DNA of 64,000 bases from Capsicum annuum (GCF_002878395.1 NC_061119.1:16094855-16158854), one strand, 5' to 3'. Positions 11,461-24,021 are shown, numbered from the stretch's first letter. Notes: generated by a model from the letters alone, not told the origin. A program made the numbers and translations.

Positions 11461-13940
11461 TTTAACGACCCGAGAGTACACTCTGAATTCCACACGGTGC
11501 CTACAGCCTTGAAGCACTATAAGCTAACCCATGCTTGTACCTGCTGTAAGCACTAGATAAAATAATAGGGAAGATATGTAAAACTTGACTGAAAATGCCA
11601 TAAGGTTTAAATACAAAAAAGATACTGAATAAAAATACTGAAAACATCTATTTAAAAATAATACTGTAAAACTGTCAATAACATTTGATAACTGAATAAC
11701 TGACTGAGGGTGTCTGAAAGCCTCTAACTGACTGACTGTGGAGTTGATGGGGAAAACCCCCAACTAACTCTGAACGAATAGAAAATACTGAACTGACAAG
11801 GTAAATTGAGATAAATAAACCATGTCCTCGAAGTATGAGAAATCACCACTACTACAACTGATAATGTGGTAGTTCTATGTGCGATCAGGAAACTGAGCAT
11901 CCGAACCTATGATATTAAACATTATAATGCAAGAAACAGGTATGCAATCAGTACTTTGAATATACTAGTATGCTAAATGAAGTTAGGCTAATAGGCATGG
12001 TTTTATGTACATGAGTAATAACTGACTGAATGAATAATATGAAATGCAGAATAGATTGCGTGAAATCTGAAAAGGTTGTGAATGCATTACCAAGCATAAA
12101 ACATGTTCTGAATAATATTTGTATACTAAAATATTGAATAATGATAAATGGATAATTGCTATCTGTATGCTATGATCAGCAAAATTAAAACTGATTACTG
12201 AGCTGAATACTGGAATGAGACTGTAGGAGATATCATCTAACCGACATGCATGAATGAGCTAATTGGGGTCCAACCTATGATCCCAGTTGAAAGAGTGTCA
12301 GTACCATGCCACGGGTACTAACACATGCCTTCATGGATCCACTAAGATACTAGACAATCAGGATGTCAAGCCTAAATTGACAGGTGACACCAGGGAAGAG
12401 TCAAGCCTAAATTGTTGGGTGACTTCTCATATCCTACGCTGGCTACGTAGTTTTGGAGTGCAAGGACTGCTACTAACAACTCTTCATAACTGACGAAAAG
12501 CTATTATCCCTGCATTCGCTCGGTGATAAATCCTACTCCCAACTGAAAGACCTTGAATATTGGACTGACTATGCTTAACTATTTAAAAATTTTGACTGAA
12601 AAGATAAGGCTCGTAACTATTTTGTAACCATAAATTAAATACTGAAAACTAGGTAAGAAACTAAATTTCAGGTATTCAAACCCCTAAAACTCTATAACAA
12701 TAATAGAAAGATTGCAGTAAAACTTTGAGGACATGATATGTAAGCATTTATTCAAAACTCATTCTTGTACGCATTTCATCAAAAACTTGTAATTCATGGT
12801 TTAAACCAAACATGGGAATAGTTTTAAAACTTGTGGTAATAGATTGATTTCACTACTAAAATATCCAATTAAGTTTTAATTTAATGAACGAAACCATTCA
12901 AACGTGTGGGGATTAATAACAACAACAATTAGATGTAAACATGGTATAGAATCAAAATTTATGGGGATTCATGATTAAAATCACAATAACTTATAAAAAT
13001 CACAACTTTGAATTTGAAATTGGGTTCTTAGATTCAATGGGTGGAAATGACCCATGGATGAATATTTAACATATCTCAATTGAAGAATCCATAAAAGTCC
13101 TTGGTGGAATTTCATGGGAATCGGTCTAAGGTGAAGCTTTAGGGTTCTCTTAGAGAGAAATTTTGGTGAATAATAAGCGTACTAGGCTTAGAATAGGTTT
13201 AATATTTTATTTTTCATGACTTCGGGATTGGGAAAAGATTAAACTACCCTTGTAAAATTGAAACTCAAAACTGGAAATCCTCATTTTTCACCTTGGCGCG
13301 ACGCAGTGCTATCACGTTGTATCACTGGAAAATGGACAATCCCAATTTTGCACTCTGGCGCTACGTGGTGCTATTGCGTTGCATTACTGGAAAAGGGATA
13401 AGTGCGAATTTCCACTCTCCGCGAGGTGGCGCTATTACGTTGTGTCACTTGAAATAGAAGAGTGCGAATTTGCACTCCAATGCGACTCGATACCTGCTCA
13501 ACCATAATTCCTGGTGCAACACTTGCCAATCATGATGATTTACTGGAAAGGGAAAGTATGATTTCGGGGATCACCACGATGTGTCATGATCGCGGTGAGT
13601 ACTGCCTCTCACTAAAAGTGCCATAACTTCCCACCCGGGTATCTGATTAAGGCAAAATTGGTATTATTTGAATGCTAATTCAATTAGCGATCTATTGGTG
13701 GGTCATGAGTTCAAAAATTCTTTGTAATATGAAAGATATGCTTATTTAAAGTTCAATATAGTAACACTCTTCCCAAGAAATCAATTGGTAAGGGTTATTT
13801 TAAATTGTCTAAAAGCTAGGAGTTATTTGAGGCCTTAAGATATATCAAAATCACTCATAAAACTATCAAAGAACTATAATTTATTTCTCATGATCTTGAA
13901 GCATGGTTCTCATATTGATTTGGATTCTCGAGTTATTATA
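11461..13940 (-). mobile_element. Element B, 5' LTR (complete)
   Basis: Complete LTR of about 2.48 kb. In plus view it begins T(T)TAACGACCCGAGAGTAC, degraded from TGTAAC, and ends GAGTTATTATA, degraded from GGGTATTACA as still seen at 7908. 12527-13940 aligns with the 3' LTR. The tandem modules are at about 13292-13560. Confidence 0.8.
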
Positions 13941-13987
13941 TAATATATCTATCTATCTATCTATCTATATATATATATATATATATA
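13941..13987. repeat. (TATC)n(TA)n microsatellite at right junction of element B
   Basis: Simple repeat directly between the end of the element B LTR and the resumption of the element A LTR. With 6421-6485 it suggests that B inserted in, or recombined at, a TA-rich simple repeat inside the A LTR. Confidence 0.85.
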
Positions 13988-15637
13988 ACCTTATGCCGGG
14001 AAAGGGGACCGAGTTTAGAATGCCTTTAAAACCTTTACCTGGGCTGTGTAGCTTTGCCGTCCTAATTCACCCAAGGGCTATATGAGTTCAACTCCCTCTG
14101 CTGAAAGGGTCTCAGTGTGTGAATACGCACGACCAAGGAAGAAAATCTAGTATGACTATTACATCCCCCAAAATAAAGTGTGACATCGTGCATACGGTCA
14201 CCAAGACCAAGCTCACATCGGAAAATATGAGTTTCCAGTTTCGGTCCCCCCGGAACCTCCACATGGCTTACACATCTCGCCATTATTGCCCTATTAAAAT
14301 CATAAACACGCAACCAACCAATCCATTTACCATTTATTGACCAAGGCCATTTAGTGGTTGTAACATCATACCGACCATACTTGTAAGTACTATCCATAGA
14401 CAACAATACATAGGTTTAAGGGGACTTACAAGTGCCCTTCCATTTACCATATTAAACCACTTGGGGGATTCCATGTAACCCTTAAGCATAACCATTTATC
14501 CATTTACCTTTCCAATCCATTTAAACCATGCATAATTCCTTTACCAAGTTTAAAAACAAGCAAGAGTTCCATTAAAAGTACTTAATGCAATGAACACATT
14601 ATTATAGGCATTTTTTCATACACATTGGGGGCATAATATAACCAAAACCAATTCCAATTACCATAAAACATACCCATGCAATCCATTTATCAAAAACCAC
14701 TGTTAATGCACATAAAGCATAATTAAAACCATGGAAAACCATAATCAACCATTTAATATCAAAACCCCCAATTTTTATTTGAAAATGAACGTCATACAAT
14801 CAATGAAGTCATAAAACCATTGCTAAAATCCATGATTCTAGTTAGAATTAATTGTGATAGAAGAGAATATGCCTTAAACCAAGGTGATGATAGAAAGAAA
14901 TCACCAAGACAAGCCCCAAATCAATCCTCTAGTTGATTACCTAGCTTCCCTTGCCCAAAATCTTTTGAGAGAATTATGGAGTGTTAAGAAGAGTTTATAA
15001 GTGTTAATAAATAGAATACCATGGTAAATAACCTTCCAAGTAAGTTAAAAGTCATGGGACCTTATTAGGATAAGTTGGGAAATATCTAGAATACCCCACT
15101 TAGGTTGCACCAAAATCCCATCCTAGGGGTACGATTGACCCTCCCGAGTTATACCCTCCAATACGAGTGGTACCCTTCACTCGTATCCTAGCTTCAACTT
15201 TGGATCCAATGTTGTCCAGCATATGAATCATCCAACTAAGTCGTATCCAAAGCATACGATCTGTACCCTTCATCCATATCTCTGGTAGATTTGAACCCAA
15301 GGAAGATTTAGACACTGTCCACCATACGAGTCCTTGGTACGACTTATACTATAGCTTAAAAATCATGGTAAGACACTAGCACTCTGATACAATCTAAGTA
15401 ACCAATTCTAAGATTAATTTAAGAATCCAAATGACCCATAGCCACTGATACGACTCGTACTCCTAAGTCATATCCATTTCAGTAACCAAAATCTATCCTG
15501 CCAACCACTACTGTTCTACATAAGACTGGAAATCACCATCTGTACCCCAACATACGGCTAATACCTATGAGTCATATTGGGTCCAAAGACCAGCATTCTA
15601 GGAAATTTTCTAAGTTCTAGAAACCAAGGTGTTTTAG
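13988..15637 (-). mobile_element. Element A, 5' LTR, outer part
   Basis: 14908-15637 aligns with 1-734. The edge at 15637 (CCAAGGTGTTTTAG) is the same as at 734. The flanking sequence from 15638 is an open reading frame that runs in frame up to the edge, which independently fixes the boundary. Tandem short-hairpin modules are at about 15126-15580. Confidence 0.8.
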
Positions 15638-17280
15638 AACTATTTCAGCATTTTCAGCTCGTTCATGAGCAAGTTCATCCTATAGAAGATTAATTCAATC
15701 CTGAAGCATCACCCTTTTAGCCTCATATTCAGCTTGGGCTATGATCAATGCAACATCTTTCTCAACAAGAGCATTTTTGGCATGTTGAAGAGAAGTATCA
15801 GTACCCCTCATAGAAACATTTCCAATAACGTCTTGGGTAGTTTGTAAGGACCACACTTGAATAGGAATGGAGTAATCTTCAAAAATTGGTGTAAACCAGA
15901 ACTCATAAGGTAGAGCATGTACTTTGCCATCCTTAAGGAGGACCCTCTGCATGTGCTTAATCATGAGTCTGGGCAAGTCAATTTTGACTTCAGTATCCAA
16001 GAGTTCCATGAGAGTTAAGTCAAGAAAGCTTTCCTTACTGATCTTTCTTTTCTAGAAATAATCATATTGTGCACAACATCAAAATAAAGTTGATAGAGAG
16101 GTGACATTTAACGCTTAAGCACCTAACGATGATAAAGAAGATTAGGATTGTCAGAGAATTTTCTAGAAATATCTAGAGCAAATGCAAGATTATCCAAAGG
16201 GGGATATTCAAACTTAACATAAAGAAATACCTAAGATCCTAGCCAAATCATCAGCAACCAAATTTATAGGTACCCCTCTTAAAGAGGAAGGGAACAAATC
16301 ACCATATTCAACCCCATTAGTGTAAAATTCATGCACCTCTTATTTACCAAACTTACTTTAAAAGTCACCTTGAAGGAACACGTTAGTCCATCCCTAAGCT
16401 GCTAATTTGATCAATAATATTGCCATAGCGGGACCTCCAAATCCAGTCACTACCCTACCCCTAATAAGTTTTCTGTTCTAAAAGTGGAGGACATAATCCA
16501 CCTTGGAATCAAGAGGCTTAGGAATTTCCTCAATGTCAAAACTCATCAGACTCAGGGGAAACAGTAGGAGTGGTATCAGACTCAGATGTGTCTAATGGAA
16601 CTGGTGTGGGTATGCATTTTCTAAAGCTAGAGAAAGGCTTAGACTTAGTGGGTTTTGATAGGGGAAATGGTGTTGTATTTTCTTTGGACTTGGAAGAGGA
16701 ATGATAAGGTTTAAAGAAATAGGGTTTAGGGATAAAATTTTGTTTTTCCCTTCCTCAAAGAGTAAAGTAATATATCTTGGAAGAAGTAAGAAGATTTAGG
16801 AATGGGTGGAATCGAGCACGTACTTTTACTGGCTCGAAGTTCCTTAGCCATATAATCCTTCTCTTGGAATTTTCTATTGCGAGTCTGATGATTTCTAGGA
16901 GAAATACAAAATAAATGTGGTTCATCAGGCAGGTCCAATTCTTCAATAATAATAGGAATTGGGGAGTATTTATCTGTGGACTGAGGTCAGGATCATCGAG
17001 GGATTACATTAGCAGTGGGAATATCATCAGTGTCCACTAAATCTAGGATTTGAAGGAGTGGGACATCTAGAACTACTGGGTTTGGATTTTGAGTGAAGGA
17101 AGGGTTTCTTCGAAAACTGATTTTTAAAGTTGGACTAACTAGCAAAATCGAACAATTTTATGGTGATGTTGGGGGGAATGGGAATTGAAGTGATATCATT
17201 TGGGCAAAAATGAGTTCAGTAGATATAGCTTCATTTTGAAGATTTGATTTTGTTGAATCAAATGAAGAAGAGAAAGTCAT
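15638..17280 (-). pseudogene. Transposon-type ORF relic interrupted by element A
   Basis: One degraded frame can be followed from an ATG at 17278-17280 down to the element A edge. Recognisable parts are LDLPDEPHLFCISPRN near 16930, LPRLMIKHMQRVLLKDGK at about 15985-15930, and a charged coiled-coil C-terminus (AQAEYEAKRVMLQD...DELAHERAENAEIV) that continues in frame to 15638. The HM..V....G.HALPY region resembles the multi-copy plant transposon-associated ORF also seen at 36140-37035 and as ORF3 of the Athila element. That relation is by eye. I cannot assign a function. In-frame stops show it is dead; its C-terminus would lie left of the window. Confidence 0.55.
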
Positions 17281-17789
17281 TGTAAGGTCAAACTAGAATT
17301 CACTACAAGAAATGAGATGTTTGAAAGAGTTTTGGATATTTGGTGTGGGAAGAGAATCAAGGATAAAACATATTTAACGAGTAAAAAAAATTAGATATTG
17401 AAATGTAAAGAAGATGTAATAATTGGTTTTAGAAAGGAGATGATATGAAAAGCGCATGAAGTGAAGGTGGTGGCAGCTTTTTTGAAAAATAGTGGACTCT
17501 TGATATTTTGGCAGTTACTCATCAGTATCAAGACTAGTAATACTTGGATCATACCAACTCATATATTTCAACTAAGCATTTTAAGGGGGTACTTGTGAAT
17601 TCATACCTAATGCAAAAAGTCATGGACTCATATGTTTAACCAATCCAGTTTCATCGTAAGAATTAAAATAAGGTTTATTAAAGTTCATACAAGTTCAGGG
17701 ATTAAGATACATAATTAAATGTGCAAACTTAATTAATCAACATTACAGTCTAATTTAAGCATGAACGACAAATCTAGTCAATCCTTGGA
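17281..17789. other. Unassigned AT-rich stretch
   Basis: Upstream side of the ORF relic and the 3' side of a copia fragment. No gene, tRNA or clear repeat was recognised. Confidence 0.4.
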
Positions 17790-18160
17790 GGGGATTTAAA
17801 TAATCTTAATCATCCCCAATTCTAGTCTGTTCTTTTCAAAGTGTTCCCTACTCAAGGTAATAAAAAATATTAGGAATTTGATATTCAAAATTAAACATAA
17901 CAGATATAAAACCCTCTTCAAAATTATCTCTAAGAAGGTGGGTTCTGATGTCCATATGTTTGGTTTTTTTATGTTGAACTAGCTTCTTAGCGCAGTTGAT
18001 TGCCCTATTGTTATCATAGTAAATTGAAGTATACCCTAAGTCACTACAATAATTCTTTGATTTTGGCATAACAAAACTCAGTTACAACATACTCAGCTTC
18101 ACCAATTGATAAAGCTCCAGGGTAACCTACCAAGTTGATAATTACTCCATCTAGGGTACC
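17790..18160 (-). pseudogene. Copia RNase H and polyprotein C-terminus fragment
   Basis: Read right to left: ALSIGEAEYVVTEFCYAK near 18120-18065, then YTSIYYDNNRAINCAKK and HKKTKHMDIRTHLLRDN at 18040-17920. After a frameshift comes a C-terminal tail SREHFEKNRLELGMI near 17850-17795. These are the C-terminal RNase H motifs of Ty1/Copia polyproteins, with the acidic residues D and E visible. The reverse transcriptase expected just to the right is absent. Confidence 0.85.
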
Positions 18161-18599
18161 ACTAGACTCAAGCTATTTATTCCCTCGAATATTTCAAGAT
18201 TCTTTTGATAACACTAATTTTACCAATAAAATTAACAACAACTTAATCGGTGTTATTTATGAATAATTTTCATGCGTTGTTGTTCCCCCTGTCAATATGC
18301 CTTCATTAGTTGGATCAGGTGATACAACCTGTTCCTGCACATGTGCATAAGTTTTACTGTCATCCTTTAGCCTTTTTGGCTTCTTTCACTAGTCCACATA
18401 GATTCATACGAACCAGATCCAAGCACTTATCTAATCATTTTGTTTTGAAAGAGGATTTATCTTATTTCCCCCTTACACAAACACTACAAACCATTTTTTT
18501 TTTGTTTTGGTTCTTTCAATCTTTGTTCTTTTTTCTTTAAAAAAACACCCCCTCTCTAAATATGGTAAGTGAAAGGAACTTTAATTTCTTCCAATATTA

Positions 18600-19189
18600 C
18601 ACCTTAATCTAGATATAACCATGTACTAATTTTGTTTGCCTCCTTTCACTCTTACTTGCAAAACAAATTAAGGGTTAACTTTAAGAACCCAGACAAACTT
18701 GGGTCCGTTCTTATGAGAAAAAGGATAAATCAAGTTTATTTTTGCCAATGAGGCAATAGGTTATGTTACCTATTCTTCTGATTGGTTTTGTTATTTATTT
18801 TATGTTTCTGAGATCGTATGAAATCTAATTTCTTTGCCAGACTAGTACTTCTGGATCTTCTTTTATTAGAAATTGGAAATTCAATAGTGGGATGTCCAAG
18901 ATTGGGACCTAGTCCACACACTAAGATGTTCTTTGCCCTTACATTTTTCCTTAGTGCAACCAAGTCATCAGCAGTAAATTCACTTCTCACCTTTTTGACT
19001 TATTCTCCATCTTCTAACTTCTTGATATAGTTGGACCATTAGTAATTTGTCCCACAACTCATAGTCTTCTCCGTGAATGAACATTTCTATTCTAGCTTTC
19101 CACCAAGTAAAATGAGATCCATCAAAGAGTGGTGGCTTAGTAGTGGATTGACCTTTACTGTGACCAGTAGGTGATGCGGAATTTATCAT
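18600..19189 (-). pseudogene. Copia gag and pre-protease fragment
   Basis: Begins at an ATG at 19187-19189 and reads KPPLFDGSHFTWWKARIEMF, then GEDYELWDKL, the UBN2-type gag start of copia elements. After a frameshift it reads EFTADDLVALRKNVRAKNIL near 18985-18925. A segment GPKFVWVLKVNP near 18715-18680 matches the spacer before a copia protease. Protease, integrase and reverse transcriptase are missing; the next coding piece is the RNase H end at 18160. This is an internally deleted minus-strand copia element. Confidence 0.8.
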
Positions 19190-19232
19190 AGTGATCTACT
19201 CTAAGGTGTTAGCCTTATTTAAGAGCCCCCAC

Positions 19233-19968
19233 TTTGATACCACTTGTTGGAGTACGTGCCATGCTGATTACTTATTTTAGCCTGACTTTTGTCTATCAAT
19301 GGAATCGATTGACGAATGTGTTCCTATCTAGCTAAAACAGTAAGTAATTGCACAGTGATGTTTACGTGGAAAACACCTGGCTCAAAGTGGTGTAAAAAAT
19401 CATGACCTGTACCTCTACAGGATTTAACCCCAACTCCATTAAAACTATTAAGCCTCAACAATCAACAACTTACAAGAATCTTGTAATGTAGGAATTAAAC
19501 TCTAACTCCTATTTCAACAAAATACAAACCTTCCCAAGGTGAGTGTTCCCAAGTCTTTGAGTTCCCTAAATTGAAGACAAAACTCCTAACTCAGTTTATA
19601 CTTCACTGAGACTAGAAAATACTACGACCTAGAACTAACCTAATGCATAAAATCTAATACTCCTTAACTCTAAGTAATAGAAATAGGTTCAACTTTGACT
19701 GCTTCAAGCTTTGGAACTTTATAGGTAATTTATCGATATGTTGTTATCTTTGTAAGTGCTTCAATGAATAAATAAGTTACTCCCTCGATATATGACAACT
19801 CTACAAGGAGTCCTTCAAAGTCATTGGTCTTATATCTTGCTTTGGACTCTTCATCTCAACAGAGTTTGTTGTTAAGTCAAAGTCCTTCTTCAAGTACAAC
19901 TCCTTGCATAAGTAAAACTCCTTCTTCAACTTGATATCCTTATTTGATTAACTTTAAATTATCACAGG
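19233..19968 (-). mobile_element. Copia 5' LTR and primer binding site
   Basis: The minus strand at 19243-19233 reads TGGTATCAAAG, an initiator tRNA-Met primer site. The LTR is plausibly 19245-19968, starting TGTTGGAGTA and ending AATTATCACA in plus view (TG...CA). The match to the gag start at 19189 supports it. No second LTR was found. Confidence 0.6.
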
Positions 19969-20296
19969 TGATCCATGATTTTATCAAATATTGATTTCAA
20001 CAGTTATTATCTCTTATCTTTATCTTCCAGTATCAACTTGTATTTTCTTGACTCTACATGCCACTTAACCATGTGCATGAACCAACTTGATGAATATGTT
20101 TCATTCCATGATCAATCATCAAAACTTCAACGTCCCAACACAAATTTACAAAATCTTTGATTAATTTCCATTGTTACCTTTTGTTCCACCACCTCATTTT
20201 TTCTATATATAGATATAGCCTCAAAGGTGTTGAAATAGGGAATATAACTAAGAAGCAGCTCATTTTCTTTTCCTTTAATTAATATACATTTTAACA
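19969..20296. other. Flanking sequence with TATA-like motif
   Basis: Contains a short plus-strand frame with FLDSTCHLTMCMNQLDEYV, faintly like a copia protease active site, and a TATA-like ctatatatagatatag at about 20203. Neither is strong enough to call as a gene or promoter. Confidence 0.25.
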
Positions 20297-20954
20297 TGAG
20301 TTTAACTAGTATCCACCGTCAGTGGAAACTTTTTTTTACATGAGCAGATACTTTAAAGCCTATTATCGGAAAGTTTTAATTGTTCTTACTTTTTAGTGTT
20401 TAAATTATAAAGAAGAAAAATATTTATAGAAGGCAAGTTGGACTCTATATTTACTGTGTCAGATCTTTTTTAGTATTATGATTTTGTTGTCAAAATTAGG
20501 GACTATTCAATCATGTCTTGTTCATTTGATTGTCAGTTTTGTACTCTATTGTTCTTAACTTCAACATCATTAAATTTGAACCAATTAACGATAAGAGGAC
20601 TTGCTTGGATGATAAACACCCATCACTTTCAACCCAGATATTGTGGATTTAATCACCAAGGAAGCAAAACAGATGAGAGCTTCTTAAAATGAATAAAAAA
20701 ATAAAAGCAATTAGAGCATCAATCTTCAAAGAAATCGACAACATAAACCTAAGCAAATCACAATCATCCTTCTTTAATACAATACTCTCTTTGACACAAT
20801 TTATATAATACTTTTTACTTTTTTGAGATTTACGACTTTTAATTTGACAATACTAATGAATTTGAATTTTTATTTTTTCAAAATAAAATTTATATATTTG
20901 AAAATTAGAAAAAAATACCACAATATAAGTTATAATAATTAATAATTTAAAATA

Positions 20955-20989
<35 letters not shown>

Positions 20990-21076
20990 TAGTTAAAAAA
21001 TTAACTCGTTTGACTCTCTCTTAATTTGAATATCATCACATAAATTGAAAAAAAGTAAATTTTATATTATTGAATA

Positions 21077-22441
21077 GGGAAAATTACCTTCTAGACCCTT
21101 ATATTATGTCGATTATGTAAGTTGGACACCTCTACTTACATATTTGTTATCTGAACCCCTGAATCTACGAAAAAGTAATATTTTAAACACTTTTTTGATG
21201 AGTGTAATACACTCTCGCACGTCAGCTGCCACATCATCTTCCACGTCATTTTTATATATAAAAATATTAAAATAAATAAATAAATAAAAACAATCCCCCC
21301 ACCCCCACCTTCTTCCTCTATTCTCTCTCTTTCCCTTTTCTTTCTCTTTTCCCTAATTCTTCTCATTCTCTCTCTCTCTTTCTCTTTCTTCTTCTGCTTC
21401 TACTTTCCCTTCTCTTCTTTTCTTCTCTTGTGTTTCTCTTCTTTTTTTTATTCTACTTCTAATGAATCAAAAAATGCAATTAAAATTTTTAGATTTTATA
21501 AAAAAAAATTCATATGAATTCAAGAGCCATAATACCCATTTTATATACTGAATATTTTAGTTATTTGGTGTAAAATTTTAGATTTTTTTTGTTAGCAGAT
21601 GATTCCATTGTAAAGTAATGAACATCTTTGGCTGTATTCTTTTCTTGAATTTTTTGATCAGTTAAATTAAGAGTAACTTATGTATTTGAGATTTTGTTAG
21701 TAGATTATAATTCCGTGGTAAAATTGAAATTTGAGGTTTTTTTTTTGAATTGATTCCATAGTGTTTGGTTTGAATTGATTCCATGATTTTTGTGATGCTA
21801 CAGTGGGGTGAGGTGGGGGAAGAACGCTAGTCTGGTGGTGGTTGTGTTGCTTGGGGAGGGTGGAAGACAGGGTGGGGGGATGAGGAGAGGGTAGAGGATG
21901 GAGGAATGGGGTGGGAGACGGGGAGGGTGCTGGATGGGGTAGAGAACAGTGGTGGACTAGTGGATGGGGTGGGGGGGCGATAGTGGACTGGACTGGTGGA
22001 TGGGGTGGGGGGCAGTGGTAGACTGGTCGATGGGGTGGGGGGGACGATTGGGGCAGGGGTGGAGTGTTGGATGGGGCTGGGGGAGGGGAGGGGTTTTTTA
22101 TTTTATTTTTTTAAAATATTATTTTTAAAATTTTTAAAAATATTTTTAAAATTAAAAAGCTAAAAAAATGTTAAAGTTTTAAAAAATATTCTTTTTTTTT
22201 TATTTTTAAATTATTTTTAATTTTTAAAAGCTGAAAAAATGTGTCTCACTCTCTCATACGCACGTGACTACACGCATTTTAGCCTAGTCAGCACTTTAAT
22301 GCCATATAGATTAAGTCAATGGTCAAAAGGTTTAAAATGTTGAATTTTATTGAGTTGATGGGTTTAGATGACAACCATGTAAGTAGAAGTGTTCAACTTA
22401 CAAAACCGACATAGTACAGGGATCCAAAAGGTCATTTTGCC
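21077..22441. mobile_element. Mutator-like element (MULE/MITE) with 9-bp target duplication
   Basis: 1365 bp bounded by the exact direct repeat TATTGAATA (21068-21076 and 22442-22450). The ends are long inverted repeats: GGGAAAATTACCTTCTAGAC at left against GGCAAAATGACCTTTTGGAT from the right, continuing for about 80-100 bp through TATGTCG, TGTAAGTTG and CTACTTACAT. A 9-bp duplication with long terminal inverted repeats is the signature of Mutator-like elements. The interior has a CT-rich tract (21290-21450) and a G-rich tract (21803-22095) but no transposase. Confidence 0.9.
21803..22095 (+). repeat. G-rich minisatellite inside the MULE
   Basis: Degenerate tandem units built on TGGATGGGGTGGGG with spacers such as GCAGTGGTAGACTGG, about 25-45 bp apart. 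Runs of four to seven G recur throughout, giving strong G-quadruplex potential on this strand. Strand asymmetry is extreme compared with the AT-rich surroundings. Confidence 0.75.
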
Positions 22442-22943
22442 TATTGAATATGATTCTAATTCTTTGTAGAATAATTGTTAAAAACTTTTGGATTGGGATG
22501 GAACTTAGGGCAAAGTGAAAATGGGATTAGCAAGAAAATCAAAGGTCATAAGATTAAGAATCGTGGAGAGAGGAAGGTAACTTTTAATTAAGGAAATAAA
22601 TTTAAGAAAATAATGTTGTAATTATTATTACCTTTTAAAGTTACCTACTTGTGTAAAAAAAAATTCCACTGACAGTGGATATTAGTTTAACTGTTTAACA
22701 TTCTATCTTCTTATACTTTTTCACCTCCTCCCAACGTTTTCCTCTTCATCCTTTGCCTAGCTTTTGGTTTGAGTGAGTTTAACCAAATTTGTAGTTTAAC
22801 TTGCTAATTTTATAATTAATTTTGCTGACTTCTATGTCCTCTAATTAATAAGGAATCACTTATTTAATTCTGAATATCCTTTAATTAATCAGGGAAATAT
22901 TTGTTTAATCCTGAAAAACTATTTTACATTAGAAAAATAATTT

Positions 22944-23099
22944 CATAGAACAATGCCTAGCACGACTCAAGAATTTTATATATTACTTAAAAAATTATAG
23001 TAGTTATTTAATTACTATTACTACTACTACTATTACCATAGAACAATACCTAGCACGACTCAAGAATTTTATATATTACTTAAAAAATTATAGTAGTTA
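22944..23099. repeat. 63-bp duplication separated by an (ATT/ACT) repeat
   Basis: 22944-23006 and 23037-23099 (CATAGAACAAT[G/A]CCTAGCACG...ATAGTAGTTA) differ at one base. The 30-bp spacer is an ACT/ATT simple repeat. The near-identity makes this one of the youngest events seen here. Confidence 0.9.
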
Positions 23100-23299
23100 A
23101 GAAATATTATTATTGTTACAATTTATTTATATTGTATTTTCACAATTGATAATAATTGCTCTTTATTATATTGAAGTTTTTTGCTATTGTTTTCCAACAA
23201 TTTAAGAAACTATAACATGTAATATTTAATATTGGTCCTAAAATCGTTGATAATACTGATGTTGGTGTTGCTCTGACTGCTTTCATTTCGATCAATTTG

Positions 23300-23880
23300 T
23301 TAAAAGATTATGGTACTACAGAATACAAGTATGAAAATAAACATGGTTATATGTTTAATGATAATAATAAAATCTTCATAAAAAATGCATCCCAATGCAA
23401 GAGAATATGTGAAAGAAATGACAATCCCGCTAAGTAAAAAATAAACTTGACAAAAACGGGTGATATAATTATTGCGGTCATTTCAGAAATGAATATTGAA
23501 ACCAATGTGAGAAACTGGGTGATAGATTCCGGTACGACTAGGCACATTTGTATAAATAAAAATAATTTCGTATCATACACCAAAGTTGAGAAAGAAGACG
23601 AAATTATTTCAGGACCCCAAGAACTACTCAAGTTCTTGAAAAGACAAAGTTCTTCTCAAACTCAAAGATGATAAAACTTTGACATTGAGTAATGTGTTGC
23701 ACGTTCCTAATATCAGAATTAATTTAATTTCTATGGTGTTATTAGGAAAAGTTGGAATGAAGGTTACTTTTGAAAATAATGAGGTCATGTTAGCTAAAAA
23801 TAATATATTTGTGGGCAATGGATAGTGTAGCCATGACTTATTTATGCTTAATATTTTTAATAATACTAGTTTAGTGTACG
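23300..23880 (+). pseudogene. Copia gag end and protease fragment
   Basis: A plus-strand frame reads ASQCKRICERND (end of a gag zinc-knuckle region), then KTGDIIIAVISEMN, and the copia protease active site NWVIDSGTTRHIC near 23513-23552 with D-S-G intact. After a frameshift it reads LTLSNVLHVPNIRINLISM and FENNEVMLAKNNIFVGNG, the C-terminal half of the same domain. No integrase or reverse transcriptase follows before 23900. It is a single-domain remnant. Confidence 0.85.
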
Positions 23881-24021
23881 TGCAAAAACTTTGCATGTGT
23901 ATTTCATGTCAATAAATAAAACTACACATGAGAAGAACTGGTTATTAAAAATAGGAATTGATATAAAAATAAATGTTACATCTATTTAAATGATATTGAT
24001 AAAAGTTGTATCTCAAATATG

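Larger units (their letters stand above)
20297..22694. mobile_element. Terminal-inverted-repeat DNA element (non-autonomous), interrupted by a MULE
   Basis: The ends are inverted copies: left AGTTTAACTAGTATCCACCG... against right, reverse-complemented, AGTTAAACTAATATCCACTG..., both continuing TCAGTGGAA then T-rich sequence. The similarity runs for about 70 bp. No transposase is visible. Without the nested MULE and one target copy the element would be about 1.0 kb. The target duplication is not clear, so the superfamily is unassigned and the outer edges are accurate to a few bases only. Confidence 0.7.

Noticed and set aside
14062..14406. Overlapping open frames on both strands
   Set aside because: Both lie inside the element A LTR and show no protein-like motif.
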